Shown here in pieces: positions 18,194 to 26,379 of a stretch of 64,000 bases of DNA; positions within the stretch are counted from its first letter, which is position 1; each line of letters opens with the position of its first letter. The stretch comes from an uncultured Prevotella sp. GTDB lineage: Bacteria > Bacteroidota > Bacteroidia > Bacteroidales > Bacteroidaceae. The stretch spans positions 11,835-75,834 of the forward strand of contig UQFS01000015.1 of assembly GCA_900540375.1 (NCBI GenBank). The letters are read 5' to 3'. A program made the translations under genes and the position numbers. The notes under the pieces were generated by a model that did not search any database, had not been told where the DNA came from, and saw only the letters and a list, made by a program, of their open reading frames with translations.

Positions 18194-19246
18194 ATGAATA
18201 CAGAAATGAATCTCAACGTTCTTTCCGAGAACGATCTTCTTTGGTTGAAAGAGAAAATATCGTCTTCCAATCATATCGTGATAACAGGCCATTCGCGTCC
18301 CGACGGCGATGCGATGGGTTCATGTCTGGCCTGGGCTGCCTGCCTGCGTGAGGCTTTTGGCAAGGAGCCTGCCGTCATCATGCCCAATGCCTATCCCGAT
18401 TTTTTACAGTGGCTGCCGGGCACGCATGCCATCATCCGCTACGACAAGCATCCCGAGAAAGTCACGCAGGCGCTCAACAAGGCTGACCTGCTCTTTTGCA
18501 TCGACTTTAATGACAACAGCCGTGTCGACACCATGGCAGAGATCCTTACCGCCTGCCAGGCACCGCGTGTACTCTTCGACCATCATCTCGGCCCACAGAT
18601 GCAGGCTGATGTGAAGGTCAGTTCCGAAGAGTTCTGCTCGGCTTCAGAGGTTGTCTTCCGTGCTGCTTGGCAGTTAGGCGTCTTTGATAAGCTCAGCAAG
18701 ACCTTTGCCGTTTGCGACTATTGTGGCATGATGACCGACACAGGCGGCTTCACCTTCGCGTCCTCACGTCCGGAGATCTTCTACATCATCTGTCAGTTAC
18801 TCACCAAAGGCATCGACAAGGACAAGATCTATCGCAACGTGTTCAATAACTACAGCACGTGGGCCATCCGCCTGCGCGGCTATCTGATGTCACAGAAACT
18901 CAATGTCTTTGAGGACATCCACGCTTCTTACTATACGCTGACACGCCAAAACATGCTCGACTTCCATTACAAGCGCGGTGATGCAGAGGGACTTGTTAAC
19001 GAGCCACTGCGCATCAAGGGCATGAAGGTCAGCGTCTCGCTGCGTGAGGACGACCGCATCGACAACAAGATTTGGGTCAGCCTTCGCTCTGTCGACGACT
19101 TCTCTGTGGAGGACATGGCGCGCCGCTTCTTCAATGGTGGCGGACACTTCAATGCCAGCGGGGGGCATCTCGACTGTCCTATTGAGGAGGCAGAGAAGAT
19201 CACACGCGAAGCCTTTACTTTTTATCGTGAGCAACTGAAGGGCTGA
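18194..19246 (+). CDS. nrnA: DHH/DHHA1 phosphoesterase, NrnA-like
   Basis: Predicted oligoribonuclease / 3'-phosphoadenosine-5'-phosphate phosphatase of the DHH superfamily, degrading very short RNA and pAp in the cytoplasm. 350 residues. DHH-domain motifs: VITGHSRPDGDAMGSCLAW (about 28-46), FCIDFNDNSR, LFDHHLGPQ (DHH), DTGGFTFASSRPE; DHHA1 domain with FNGGGHFNASGG near the C-terminus, which holds the nucleic-acid-binding glycine motif. The start may be 18194 or 18206 (see the -7 box at 18181). Bacteroidetes lack Orn, so such enzymes are thought to fill its role. NrnA versus a cyclic-dinucleotide phosphodiesterase activity cannot be separated by sequence reading. Confidence 0.85.
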   Translation: MNTEMNLNVLSENDLLWLKEKISSSNHIVITGHSRPDGDAMGSCLAWAACLREAFGKEPAVIMPNAYPDFLQWLPGTHAIIRYDKHPEKVTQALNKADLLFCIDFNDNSRVDTMAEILTACQAPRVLFDHHLGPQMQADVKVSSEEFCSASEVVFRAAWQLGVFDKLSKTFAVCDYCGMMTDTGGFTFASSRPEIFYIICQLLTKGIDKDKIYRNVFNNYSTWAIRLRGYLMSQKLNVFEDIHASYYTLTRQNMLDFHYKRGDAEGLVNEPLRIKGMKVSVSLREDDRIDNKIWVSLRSVDDFSVEDMARRFFNGGGHFNASGGHLDCPIEEAEKITREAFTFYREQLKG

Positions 19247-19303
19247 TGATGGCATTTAATGTTTTTTATTCCTCTATATCAGTACTATCCAGCCTTTTTT
19301 TGT

Positions 19304-19311
19304 TACCTTTG
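19304..19311 (+). promoter_or_regulatory. -7 box upstream of the 19341 lipoprotein gene
   Basis: TACCTTTG 29 nt before the ATG; a weak -33 element. Suggests that the lipoprotein and glmM are read separately from nrnA. Confidence 0.5.
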
Positions 19312-19340
19312 CAATATTAATCAACAATAATAGACAGACA

Positions 19341-19982
19341 ATGAGGAAACTGGGCTTTTTGTGCCTGATGCTGATAGGCTTCATGCTGATCGCTTCCTGC
19401 AACAATGAGGAAACTTATGCTGACCAGAAGAAGCGTGAGAAATCAGCTATCAACAAGTATATTGCTGACTCGGCAGTGACCGTGATCTCAGAAGATGAGT
19501 TTCTCAAGGACACGACGACCGACGTAAAGAAGAACGAATGGGTGCTCTTTGAGTCCTCCGGCGTATATATGCAGATTGTTCGCCGTGGCTCAGGAAAGCC
19601 TTTGGCTTATGGCGAGAGTGCCACCGTCCTGTGCCGATTCACTGAGCGCAACCTGCTGACGGACAGCATTCAGTTGAGCAATGTTCTTTTTCCGAGCGTT
19701 TCTCAGACGTTCGATAAGATCAGCGTGACCAACAACTCCGGCACTTTCCGTGGTTCGTTTGATACGAGCAGTTTGATGTACCGCGCCTATGGCAATGGTT
19801 CAACAACCGTTCCTCAGGGCTGGCTTGTTCCGCTGACGTTCATCAACTTAGGTCGCTATGTCAATGCTGATGACGAGATTGCTAAGGTGCGGCTCATCGT
19901 GCCTCACGACATGGGACAGACCTATGCTACGGCCAGTGTCTACCCCTGTCTCTACGACATCACCTACCAGCGTGGGCGATAA
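19341..19982 (+). CDS. Lipoprotein, DUF4827-like
   Basis: 213 residues with an N-terminal lipoprotein signal ending LIASC (Cys20). After a short charged linker (EETYADQKKREKSAINKYI) the body contains a segment GVYMQIVRRGSGKPLAYGESATVLCRF that resembles the FKBP-type peptidyl-prolyl isomerase fold found in several Bacteroidetes lipoproteins, and ends YPCLYDITYQRGR. The DUF4827 label is from memory and tentative. It sits 34 nt before glmM. A periplasmic folding role is possible, not shown. Confidence 0.75.
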   Translation: MRKLGFLCLMLIGFMLIASCNNEETYADQKKREKSAINKYIADSAVTVISEDEFLKDTTTDVKKNEWVLFESSGVYMQIVRRGSGKPLAYGESATVLCRFTERNLLTDSIQLSNVLFPSVSQTFDKISVTNNSGTFRGSFDTSSLMYRAYGNGSTTVPQGWLVPLTFINLGRYVNADDEIAKVRLIVPHDMGQTYATASVYPCLYDITYQRGR

Positions 19983-20016
19983 CCGACAGTAATAAATCAT
20001 AGATGATTATCAATAT

Positions 20017-21402
20017 ATGACTCTGATTAAATCTATTTCCGGCATTCGCGGTACCATTGGCGGCCGCACAGGAGATACGCTGAATCCCCTGGACATTGTG
20101 AAGTTCACTTCCGCTTACGCTACCTTCATCCGTCGCAGCGCCAAGTCTTCAGCCAACAAGATTGTCGTCGGGCGTGACGCCCGCATCTCCGGCCCGATGG
20201 TCCGCAGTGTTGTCTGTGGCACGCTGATGGGCATGGGCTACGATGTGCTTGACATCGGCTTGGCAACAACGCCGACCACCGAGCTCGCCGTGCGCATGAG
20301 TGGCGCCGACGGCGGCATCATCATCACAGCCAGCCACAATCCCCGTCACTGGAATGCGCTGAAGTTGCTCAACAACGAGGGCGAGTTCCTGACCAAAGCC
20401 GACGGCAATGCCGTACTGGACATTGCAGCAAAAGAGGATTTCGAATACGCAGATGTAGACCATCTCGGACACTACGCCCACGACGACAGCTTTAACCAGC
20501 GCCATATCGACAGCGTGCTCGCACTCGACCTCGTGGATGTGGATGCCATCAAGAAGGCTCACTTCAAGGTATGTGTTGACTCGATCAACTCGGTCGGCGG
20601 CATCATCCTGCCGCATCTGCTCGATGCGCTCGGCGTGGAATATAAGTTCCTCAACGGCGAGGCTAACGGTGATTTTGCCCATAACCCTGAGCCCCTGGAG
20701 CGCAACCTCGGCGGCATCATGAGCGAGGTAGCCGGTGGAGGTTATGATCTCGGTATCGTGGTGGATCCGGATGTAGACCGTCTGGCCTTCATCCAGGAGA
20801 ACGGTAAGATGTATGGCGAGGAATACACATTGGTGACGGTGGCTGACTACATCCTCGACCATGTCAAAGGTTCTACCGTGAGCAACCTGAGTTCTACGCG
20901 CGCCCTGCGTGATGTCACGGAGCGTCATGGCTGCAAGTACTACGCTGCAGCCGTCGGCGAGGTGAATGTCACAACCAAGATGAAGGAGGTTGGAGCCGTC
21001 ATCGGTGGTGAGGGCAATGGCGGAGTCATCTATCCTGAGAGCCACTACGGTCGTGATGCCCTCGTGGGCATTGGCCTCTTCCTCAGCAGCATGGCACAGA
21101 AAGGCATGAAGGCCAGTCAGCTGCGCGCTACGTTCCCGAACTATTTCATGGCAAAGAACCGCGTGGACTTGCAGCCTGATACTGACATTGACGCCATATT
21201 AAATAAGGTGAAGGAGCACTTCGCTTCTCAGCCCGACGTACAGGTTACTGACATCGACGGCGTGAAGCTCGACTTCCCCGATAAGTGGGTGCACCTGCGC
21301 AAGAGCAACACTGAGCCGATCATCCGTGTCTACAGTGAGGCGCATACTGCCGAAGAGGCTGACGCGCTCGGCAAGGAGCTGATGGCGTTTGTGACAAAGT
21401 AA
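20017..21402 (+). CDS. glmM: Phosphoglucosamine mutase
   Basis: Interconverts glucosamine-6-phosphate and glucosamine-1-phosphate for UDP-GlcNAc and cell-wall synthesis. 461 residues, four-domain alpha-D-phosphohexomutase: N-terminal ISGIRGTIGGRTGDTLNP, phospho-serine loop IITASHNPRHWNALK (Ser106), metal loop DPDVDR (usual form DPDGDR), sugar loop GGEGNGGV, and C-terminal phosphate-binding RKSNTEPIIRVYSEA. The SHNP loop reads RHWNALK rather than the E. coli DNGIK form; this is usual for Bacteroidetes members. Phosphomannomutase activity is an alternative. Followed by a strong terminator. Confidence 0.88.
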   Translation: MTLIKSISGIRGTIGGRTGDTLNPLDIVKFTSAYATFIRRSAKSSANKIVVGRDARISGPMVRSVVCGTLMGMGYDVLDIGLATTPTTELAVRMSGADGGIIITASHNPRHWNALKLLNNEGEFLTKADGNAVLDIAAKEDFEYADVDHLGHYAHDDSFNQRHIDSVLALDLVDVDAIKKAHFKVCVDSINSVGGIILPHLLDALGVEYKFLNGEANGDFAHNPEPLERNLGGIMSEVAGGGYDLGIVVDPDVDRLAFIQENGKMYGEEYTLVTVADYILDHVKGSTVSNLSSTRALRDVTERHGCKYYAAAVGEVNVTTKMKEVGAVIGGEGNGGVIYPESHYGRDALVGIGLFLSSMAQKGMKASQLRATFPNYFMAKNRVDLQPDTDIDAILNKVKEHFASQPDVQVTDIDGVKLDFPDKWVHLRKSNTEPIIRVYSEAHTAEEADALGKELMAFVTK

Positions 21403-21433
21403 AAAAGCAGCCTCACTCACAACAGCCTCTCCA

Positions 21434-21475
21434 GCCTCCCCCCCCACAACCCCTCTCCGAAGGAGAGGGGAGTGA
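21434..21475 (+). repeat. REP-like palindrome, copy 1
   Basis: C-rich tract then CCCCTCTCC-GAA-GGAGAGGGG hairpin and AGTGAT. An inverted copy lies at 21711-21750. Confidence 0.75.
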
Positions 21476-21576
21476 TATGCTGGTTAAACAATTCATGTGC
21501 GAGGGAATATAGGGGTGTAAGGAAAGTGTGAGGGAAGCGTGGCGGGAATACTGGACTACAGACAAAATACAAAAAG

Positions 21577-21623
21577 ACGAAGAGGACAGACTGCATTTGC
21601 TGTCTGTCCTCTTCGTTTTTTTT
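21577..21623 (+). terminator. Terminator after glmM
   Basis: 15-bp perfect stem ACGAAGAGGACAGAC / GTCTGTCCTCTTCGT, 10-nt loop, then an eight-T run: a textbook intrinsic terminator. It lies between the two REP-like copies. Confidence 0.92.
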
Positions 21624-21689
21624 GTATGTATCTTAGCCCCTCTTTAGCCCAAAAGTCTACAACCAGTTGCTTCGATAAGCATAAGGTGT

Positions 21690-23087
21690 CTATAGGGTTT
21701 CGCCAGAGTAATTACTCCCCTCTCCTTTGGAGAGGGGCTGGGGGGGAGGCTTTAGATCCTCACCCAAGTGTGTGGTCTGCTCTCGTTTGATGCGCTCGCG
21801 GATCATCTTTGGCTTGGTGGCGTAGACGATCGTACGGATCGAGACGTTGTAACTGAAATATTGCCATGCCCAACTGAGCATTACCATCAGCTTGTTGCGC
21901 ACACCCAAGATGGAGCGGAGGTGAACGATGAGCCACAGCACCCAAGCCATGAAGCCCTGTGTCCGTACCTTGCCCAGATCAGCGACAGCCTTGTTGCGGC
22001 CAACGGTGGCCATCGAGCCAAGGTCGTTGTAGTGGAAGGGCTTGAGATCCGTGTCGTGGTGCGAAAGCCTTATGAGGTTTTCTGCCAGTTGGGTAGCCTG
22101 CTGGATAGCCACCTGTGCCAATTGTGGATGGCCTTTGGGATATCTCGGATCTGCAGTCATCAGGCACTGGTCACCAATGGCGAAGATATTGTCGTAGCCA
22201 CGTACACGGTTGCAGCCGTCGACGAGAATGCGGAAGCCACGTCCAAGCTTGTCGCCTTCGATGCCCGTGACCGGTTGGGCACGGATACCGGAAACCCAAA
22301 GGAAAGTGCGCGTGGCGATCGATGTGCCGTCCTTGATGATGATATGATAGTCGCGGTAGTCCGTTACCATCTTGCCGAACTGTACGTCGACGCCCATGTC
22401 CCTTAAATATTTGAGTGCCTTCTCTGATGCTTCCTGTGACATACCTGCCAAGAGTCGGTCACCGGCCTCAAGCAGATAGATATGCATGTGCGATGCGTCC
22501 ATGTCGGGATAGTCGTAGGGGATGACATAGCGCTTCATCTCCGAGATCGCACCGGCAATTTCCACGCCGGTAGCACCACCGCCAACGATGACGACGTTGA
22601 GCAGTTCCTGCCGCTCTTCCTCCGTGGCGCAGGTCAGCGCACGCTCGAGATTTGAGAGCAGTGCATTGCGCAGGCCCATGGCCTCAGACAGGGTACGCAT
22701 GGGGATGGCCCATTCTTCTACGTTCTTGTTGCCGAAGAAGTTGGTCGTAGCTCCGGCTGCGAAAACGAGATAGTCGTAGTCGATCTTACCGATGGACGTC
22801 TGCAGGATCTTCTTGTCGGGAAAGACCGCGCGGGCTTCAGCCATACGGAAATAGAAGTTCTTGCGCTTGCGGAAGATCTGTCGGAAGGGGAAGGAGATGG
22901 AACTGGGAGCCAGTCCGGCCGAAGCCACCTGGTAGATCAATGGGGGAAACTGATGGTAGTTGTTCTTGTCGATGAGTACGACTTGCAGGTTGCTGTCTTT
23001 GAGTTGGTTGGTAAGCCGCAGGCCTCCTAAGCCGCCACCAACGATGACTACTCGCTTCTGACCGTTTCTATTGATATTGACACTCAT
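21690..23087 (-). CDS. ndh: NADH dehydrogenase, type II (NDH-2)
   Basis: Single-subunit, non-proton-pumping NADH:quinone oxidoreductase at the inner membrane face. 465 residues. FAD-binding VVIVGGGLGGLRLTNQL near the N-terminus; second dinucleotide fold VVIVGGGATGVEIAGAISEM (NADH); IFAIGDQCLMTADP, the C-terminal FAD motif; then AQVAIQQATQLAENL and membrane-associated helices around WVLWLIVHLRSILGVRNKL. The last ~19 residues (after LGEDLK) are encoded by a REP-like palindrome and are atypical. A promoter with a leader hairpin lies upstream at 23138-23204. Confidence 0.92.
   Translation of the reverse strand: MSVNINRNGQKRVVIVGGGLGGLRLTNQLKDSNLQVVLIDKNNYHQFPPLIYQVASAGLAPSSISFPFRQIFRKRKNFYFRMAEARAVFPDKKILQTSIGKIDYDYLVFAAGATTNFFGNKNVEEWAIPMRTLSEAMGLRNALLSNLERALTCATEEERQELLNVVIVGGGATGVEIAGAISEMKRYVIPYDYPDMDASHMHIYLLEAGDRLLAGMSQEASEKALKYLRDMGVDVQFGKMVTDYRDYHIIIKDGTSIATRTFLWVSGIRAQPVTGIEGDKLGRGFRILVDGCNRVRGYDNIFAIGDQCLMTADPRYPKGHPQLAQVAIQQATQLAENLIRLSHHDTDLKPFHYNDLGSMATVGRNKAVADLGKVRTQGFMAWVLWLIVHLRSILGVRNKLMVMLSWAWQYFSYNVSIRTIVYATKPKMIRERIKREQTTHLGEDLKPPPQPLSKGEGSNYSGETL
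21711..21750 (-). repeat. REP-like palindrome, copy 2, inside ndh
   Basis: CTCCCCTCTCC-TTT-GGAGAGGGG followed by a G-rich tract: the reverse complement of copy 1 (21434-21475). It lies in frame in the 3' end of ndh and encodes PPPQPLSKGEGSN. Confidence 0.85.
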
Positions 23088-23137
23088 TATTTTATATATA
23101 TGTAGTTATTAAAAGAAAAACGCTTCGAATACTTTTC

Positions 23138-23155
23138 CGGTGCCGCTTGGCACCG
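23138..23155 (-). promoter_or_regulatory. Leader hairpin upstream of ndh
   Basis: Perfect 7-bp stem CGGTGCC / GGCACCG with a 4-nt loop, in the ndh 5' untranslated region between the promoter (23174-23204) and the ATG. Function unknown. Confidence 0.4.
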
Positions 23156-23173
23156 TTATCCTGATTGCTGTTA

Positions 23174-23204
23174 CAAAGGTAATGTAAAATTCTGAATTCT
23201 GCAA
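23174..23204 (-). promoter_or_regulatory. Promoter of ndh
   Basis: Minus strand: TTG (23202-23204), 20-nt spacer, TACCTTTG (23174-23181); leader about 80 nt. Confidence 0.65.
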
Positions 23205-23373
23205 CTCCATCAGTACTCTTTTGCTCTCGCATGTCAATTTATATAATTTAAAGCAATGTCGTATTTTGATTTTTCCCGACAAAAGTTTGTCGTGGAGAGA
23301 TCACAATCTAGAGATGAAGAAATGAGACTTTTGGATTCGCAAAGTCATTTTTGCTTGAAAAGAGCGAGAAAAG

Positions 23374-23673
23374 GGTACTTTGACAAGATGAAAAAGGTAC
23401 TTTGACGAGAAATTCTCTAGAGAATTTCTCGTCATTTCGGTAGTTTTACACGGTCAAAGTACCGAGATGATTGGCAAAAATGGCCTTTTTGAACAAGTAA
23501 AATGGCAAAAATGAAGGCTTCGGGAAGTAGGTTTTGTACGTTATATAACACAAATATCTGATTATCAGTATGTTAGTAAAATTGCTCAAAAATGGGCTTC
23601 TTTTGGGCCAAGCATCCTTTGGCTTCTGATTTTTCGATTCTCAGAGGCCGAAAAATGTCAGTTTCTTGAACAA
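23374..23673 (+). repeat. Dispersed intergenic element, copy B
   Basis: Fills most of the gene-free stretch 23205-23696. Five in-phase 22-nt units cover 23374-23483. Units 1 and 2 both start GGTACTTTGAC; units 2-3 form a perfect 30-bp palindrome (23404-23433) centred on TCTCTAGAGA; an inverted GGTCAAAGTACC follows, then CGAGATGAT. The conserved box is 23634-23673: TCGATTCTCAGAGGCCG, then AAAAATGTCAGTTTCTTGAA. No coding sequence is evident in it. Confidence 0.75.
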
Positions 23674-23696
23674 ACTTTCTTCTTGTTGTAATATAC

Positions 23697-23745
23697 AAAA
23701 ACACCCTGGCCGAGGATGTAAGCCTTGCTCGGTCAGGGTGTTTTT
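23697..23745 (-). terminator. Terminator after the esterase gene
   Basis: Long stem AAAACACCCTGGCCGAG / CTCGGTCAGGGTGTTTT, T-runs on both sides, 80 bp past the stop at 23825. Confidence 0.85.
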
Positions 23746-23824
23746 ATATAAATATGGAGGTACTTGCATGCGATACAGTATCTTTGATGCTGTCCTGGTG
23801 GTATTGCGACCAAGCAGTGAAGTT

Positions 23825-25246
23825 CTACTTCTTGGTGATGGTCTCCATGATGATCTTTGCCAGGAGCTTAGCACCTTTCCGTGTCGGATGGATGCCGTCG
23901 GACTGCATGATGCCATCGGTGGTCATGCCTTCAGCAGGATGGAAGGCCGTGTGGAGATCGATATACTGCACTTTTTCCTTGCGAGCCACCTGCTTGACGA
24001 TCGGCGCAATATGGTTGGCGATGATGCTGTCGTTGATGTCCCATGAGGGTTTGACGGCTGGAATGGGTGAGCACAGCCAGATCCTTGGATGTGAGGGCAG
24101 CGCCTTGAGCGTGTCGGTCATCGCCATCAGATCGTGTTTGAACTCAGCGTTGTGTACCCAGTTGTGGGGCTTGGTGTCGTTCGTACCGAGTTTCATGATG
24201 ACGATATCCGGGCGGAAGGCCTGAGCGTCCTGCCATGCCTCTTCACGCACATAGGGCAGATCGCCCTTGCTGAGCAGCGTACGGGCAGACACACCGAAGT
24301 TCTTGACAAGGTAGCCCCTGCCGAGCATTCTTTGCAGTTGTGCCGGATAGCCCTGCTCATCGCTCATGCCGATGCCAAATCCGTCGGTGATGCTGTTGCC
24401 GATACATGCCACGCGGATGGCGTGAGGCTGTGGACTGGGCAACGCTTTCAACCATGCGGTGAGGTCGTCCATCATTTGTTGATGAGAAGGGAAAGTGGGC
24501 ATGATGCCAAAGCCATGGCCACCATGAGGGTATATCATCAGCGAGCAGGTGTTGCTGCAAGCCCTCATGCTGCTATAGTAAGCCACGCCGTTCTGTACGG
24601 GTGGCACGACTTCGTCGTCGTTGGCCAGCAGGATGATGGCCGGTGGCGTGAGGTGGGAGCGCACCTGCGTCTCGTTGCTCCACTGCTTGACGGTCTCTTT
24701 GTTGTTTCTGTCAGAGCCGAGGAAGTTGTCGCGCGAACCTTCGTGTGTGCCTTTGCCCATGGTGATGACGGGGTAGAACAGAATGCTGAAGTTGGGCCGC
24801 ATGGCCCAGGGCGCATGTGTGCTCACCGACGAGGCCAGATGTCCGCCGGCCGAGAAACCCATGATGCCGATGTCGTCGGAGTTGATCTGCCACACGTCGG
24901 CCGAGTCGCGCAGCGTCTTCATGGCCTGATACGCGTCGGAGAGTGGGATATTGCGGTCGCCTTTTGGCATTCTGTATTTCAGTACGGCATAGGCAATGCC
25001 CTGATTGTTGAAGTACGGAGCCCAGTCGTGCCCCTCGTGTTGCATGGCGAGATGGGCATAACCACCGCCCGGACAGCCGAGGACGGCACGTCCTGTAGGG
25101 TGCTCAGGAAGATAGACGGTGAGCGTGGAGAGCCCGTCTTGGCTGTTACGGAGTTCGAAGTGACGGGCCGACTGAGCGGCAGCTGTCATCACAGCGACCG
25201 CTGCGAACAGCAACGCCGCGATGCGCTGATGAATTTGTTTTTTCAT
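23825..25246 (-). CDS. Two-domain esterase: alpha/beta hydrolase plus SGNH hydrolase
   Basis: 473 residues with a signal peptide (ends TAAAQS), so exported, probably periplasmic. Domain 1 (about 30-270) is a BD-FAE/acetyl-xylan-esterase-like alpha/beta hydrolase: oxyanion motif CPGGGYAHL, nucleophile elbow GFSAGGH, late Asp in LLANDDEVVPP and His in YPHGGHGFG. Domain 2 (about 275-470) is a GDSL/SGNH hydrolase: GNSITDG (block I), GVSARTLL, GTND (block III) and DGIHPTRKG (block V, Asp/His). Both triads appear intact. Likely removes acetyl or similar esters from plant or mucin glycans. It lies 36 nt after the BadF-type kinase gene on the same strand. Confidence 0.88.
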   Translation of the reverse strand: MKKQIHQRIAALLFAAVAVMTAAAQSARHFELRNSQDGLSTLTVYLPEHPTGRAVLGCPGGGYAHLAMQHEGHDWAPYFNNQGIAYAVLKYRMPKGDRNIPLSDAYQAMKTLRDSADVWQINSDDIGIMGFSAGGHLASSVSTHAPWAMRPNFSILFYPVITMGKGTHEGSRDNFLGSDRNNKETVKQWSNETQVRSHLTPPAIILLANDDEVVPPVQNGVAYYSSMRACSNTCSLMIYPHGGHGFGIMPTFPSHQQMMDDLTAWLKALPSPQPHAIRVACIGNSITDGFGIGMSDEQGYPAQLQRMLGRGYLVKNFGVSARTLLSKGDLPYVREEAWQDAQAFRPDIVIMKLGTNDTKPHNWVHNAEFKHDLMAMTDTLKALPSHPRIWLCSPIPAVKPSWDINDSIIANHIAPIVKQVARKEKVQYIDLHTAFHPAEGMTTDGIMQSDGIHPTRKGAKLLAKIIMETITKK

Positions 25247-25282
25247 GGTGTATGCTTAGTTATTAAGAATTCTCAATGCGGA

Positions 25283-26191
25283 TCAGTGTTTCTTGTTCCA
25301 CTGTGCGGCTTCCTGCTCGATGAGTCCGTCGATCGGAACCTGGATGATCTTGCCGATCTTCATGCCTTCCTCCTTCATCACTTCTTCGAGCGGTTGGCGA
25401 TAGATGAGTGCGATGCTGCCGTTGAAGCCGATCGGCAACTGGTTCCAACCGTCGTATTGCTTGACGTTGCGGCAGAGGAAACGGCGGAAGCCCTCCTTGA
25501 CGAGCGCGTAGATGGCAGGCTCGGCGATGTTTTCCTGCAGGAAGGGAACGAAGGAGGCCAGGAACGTGTTGGGCTTCGGCTGGCGATAGACACGGTCGAT
25601 GATGTCGGCGGCCGTGAGGTGGTATTTGTCGTTGAAGCGCTGGATGATCGTCTGCGGCAACTGGTTTTTCAGGATGTCCGCGACGAGCGTCTTGCCCAAG
25701 ACAGCACCGCTGCCCTCGTCACCGAGGATGAATCCGAGCGCTGGCACGTTCTTCACGATTTTCTCACCGTCGTAGGCGCAGGAATTACTGCCCGTCCCTA
25801 AGATACATGCGATGCCGGGCTGATCACCGCAGAGCGCTCTTGCCGCGCCAAGCATATCGCTGGCCACCTCGCAGACGCCGGTGACATGGAGATGACGGTG
25901 CAGAGCACGCTCCACCACGGGAATCTTTTCCGGTGTGCAGCCCGCACCATAGAAGTGGAGGCTGTTGAGGGTGCGGCTGCCGAGATCCTGCTTTGAAGCT
26001 GTCGCTTCGTTGCTGCAAGCCGATTGCAACTGGGGTAGGAGAGCGGTCTTTACTTCGTTGGCGATCTCGTCCTCGCTCATTTGGAAGGGATTCAATCCTT
26101 TTGTGCGGATATGTGCGGCAACGGTTCCGTCGGCCATTAAAGACCAATCAGTCTTTGTAGAACCACTGTCTGCAAGCAAAGTGTAAATCAT
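25283..26191 (-). CDS. BadF/BadG/BcrA/BcrD-type sugar kinase (N-acetylglucosamine kinase-like)
   Basis: 302 residues of the ASKHA superfamily, BadF/NAGK branch. Phosphate-1 motif LLADSGSTKTDWSLM at the N-terminus, adenosine-side motif GTGSNSCAYDG, then LGFILGDEGSGAVLGK, the family hallmark, and FNGSIALIYRQPL. Expected to phosphorylate an amino sugar such as GlcNAc in the cytoplasm. Start 26191 is chosen because a farther ATG at 26224 falls inside the -7 box at 26222-26229. First gene of a two-gene unit with the double esterase. Confidence 0.82.
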   Translation of the reverse strand: MIYTLLADSGSTKTDWSLMADGTVAAHIRTKGLNPFQMSEDEIANEVKTALLPQLQSACSNEATASKQDLGSRTLNSLHFYGAGCTPEKIPVVERALHRHLHVTGVCEVASDMLGAARALCGDQPGIACILGTGSNSCAYDGEKIVKNVPALGFILGDEGSGAVLGKTLVADILKNQLPQTIIQRFNDKYHLTAADIIDRVYRQPKPNTFLASFVPFLQENIAEPAIYALVKEGFRRFLCRNVKQYDGWNQLPIGFNGSIALIYRQPLEEVMKEEGMKIGKIIQVPIDGLIEQEAAQWNKKH

Positions 26192-26221
26192 ATTGCGTAT
26201 TGTTGTTAGTTTTCCATAATG

Positions 26222-26252
26222 CAAAGATACTGATTATTTTTGCAATGACAAA
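26222..26252 (-). promoter_or_regulatory. Promoter of the kinase-esterase unit
   Basis: Minus strand: TTTG (26249-26252), 19-nt spacer, TATCTTTG (26222-26229). A full consensus match; transcript start about 26216, leader about 25 nt. Confidence 0.85.
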
Positions 26253-26379
26253 GCACTTTCGCTATATTATTCCGGCGGCTCCTTCTCTTTGGGTTAGGGA
26301 AAATGATGAACAATGAATAAAGGAGAAAGATGTGGAGTGGGAGGCTTCGCAGGGTTGTGACGAGGCCTGAAAAGGGCAC

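Noticed and set aside
24134..25801. 555-codon plus-strand open frame
   Set aside because: Antisense to the two-domain esterase and kinase genes, both with clear catalytic motifs; a codon-bias shadow.
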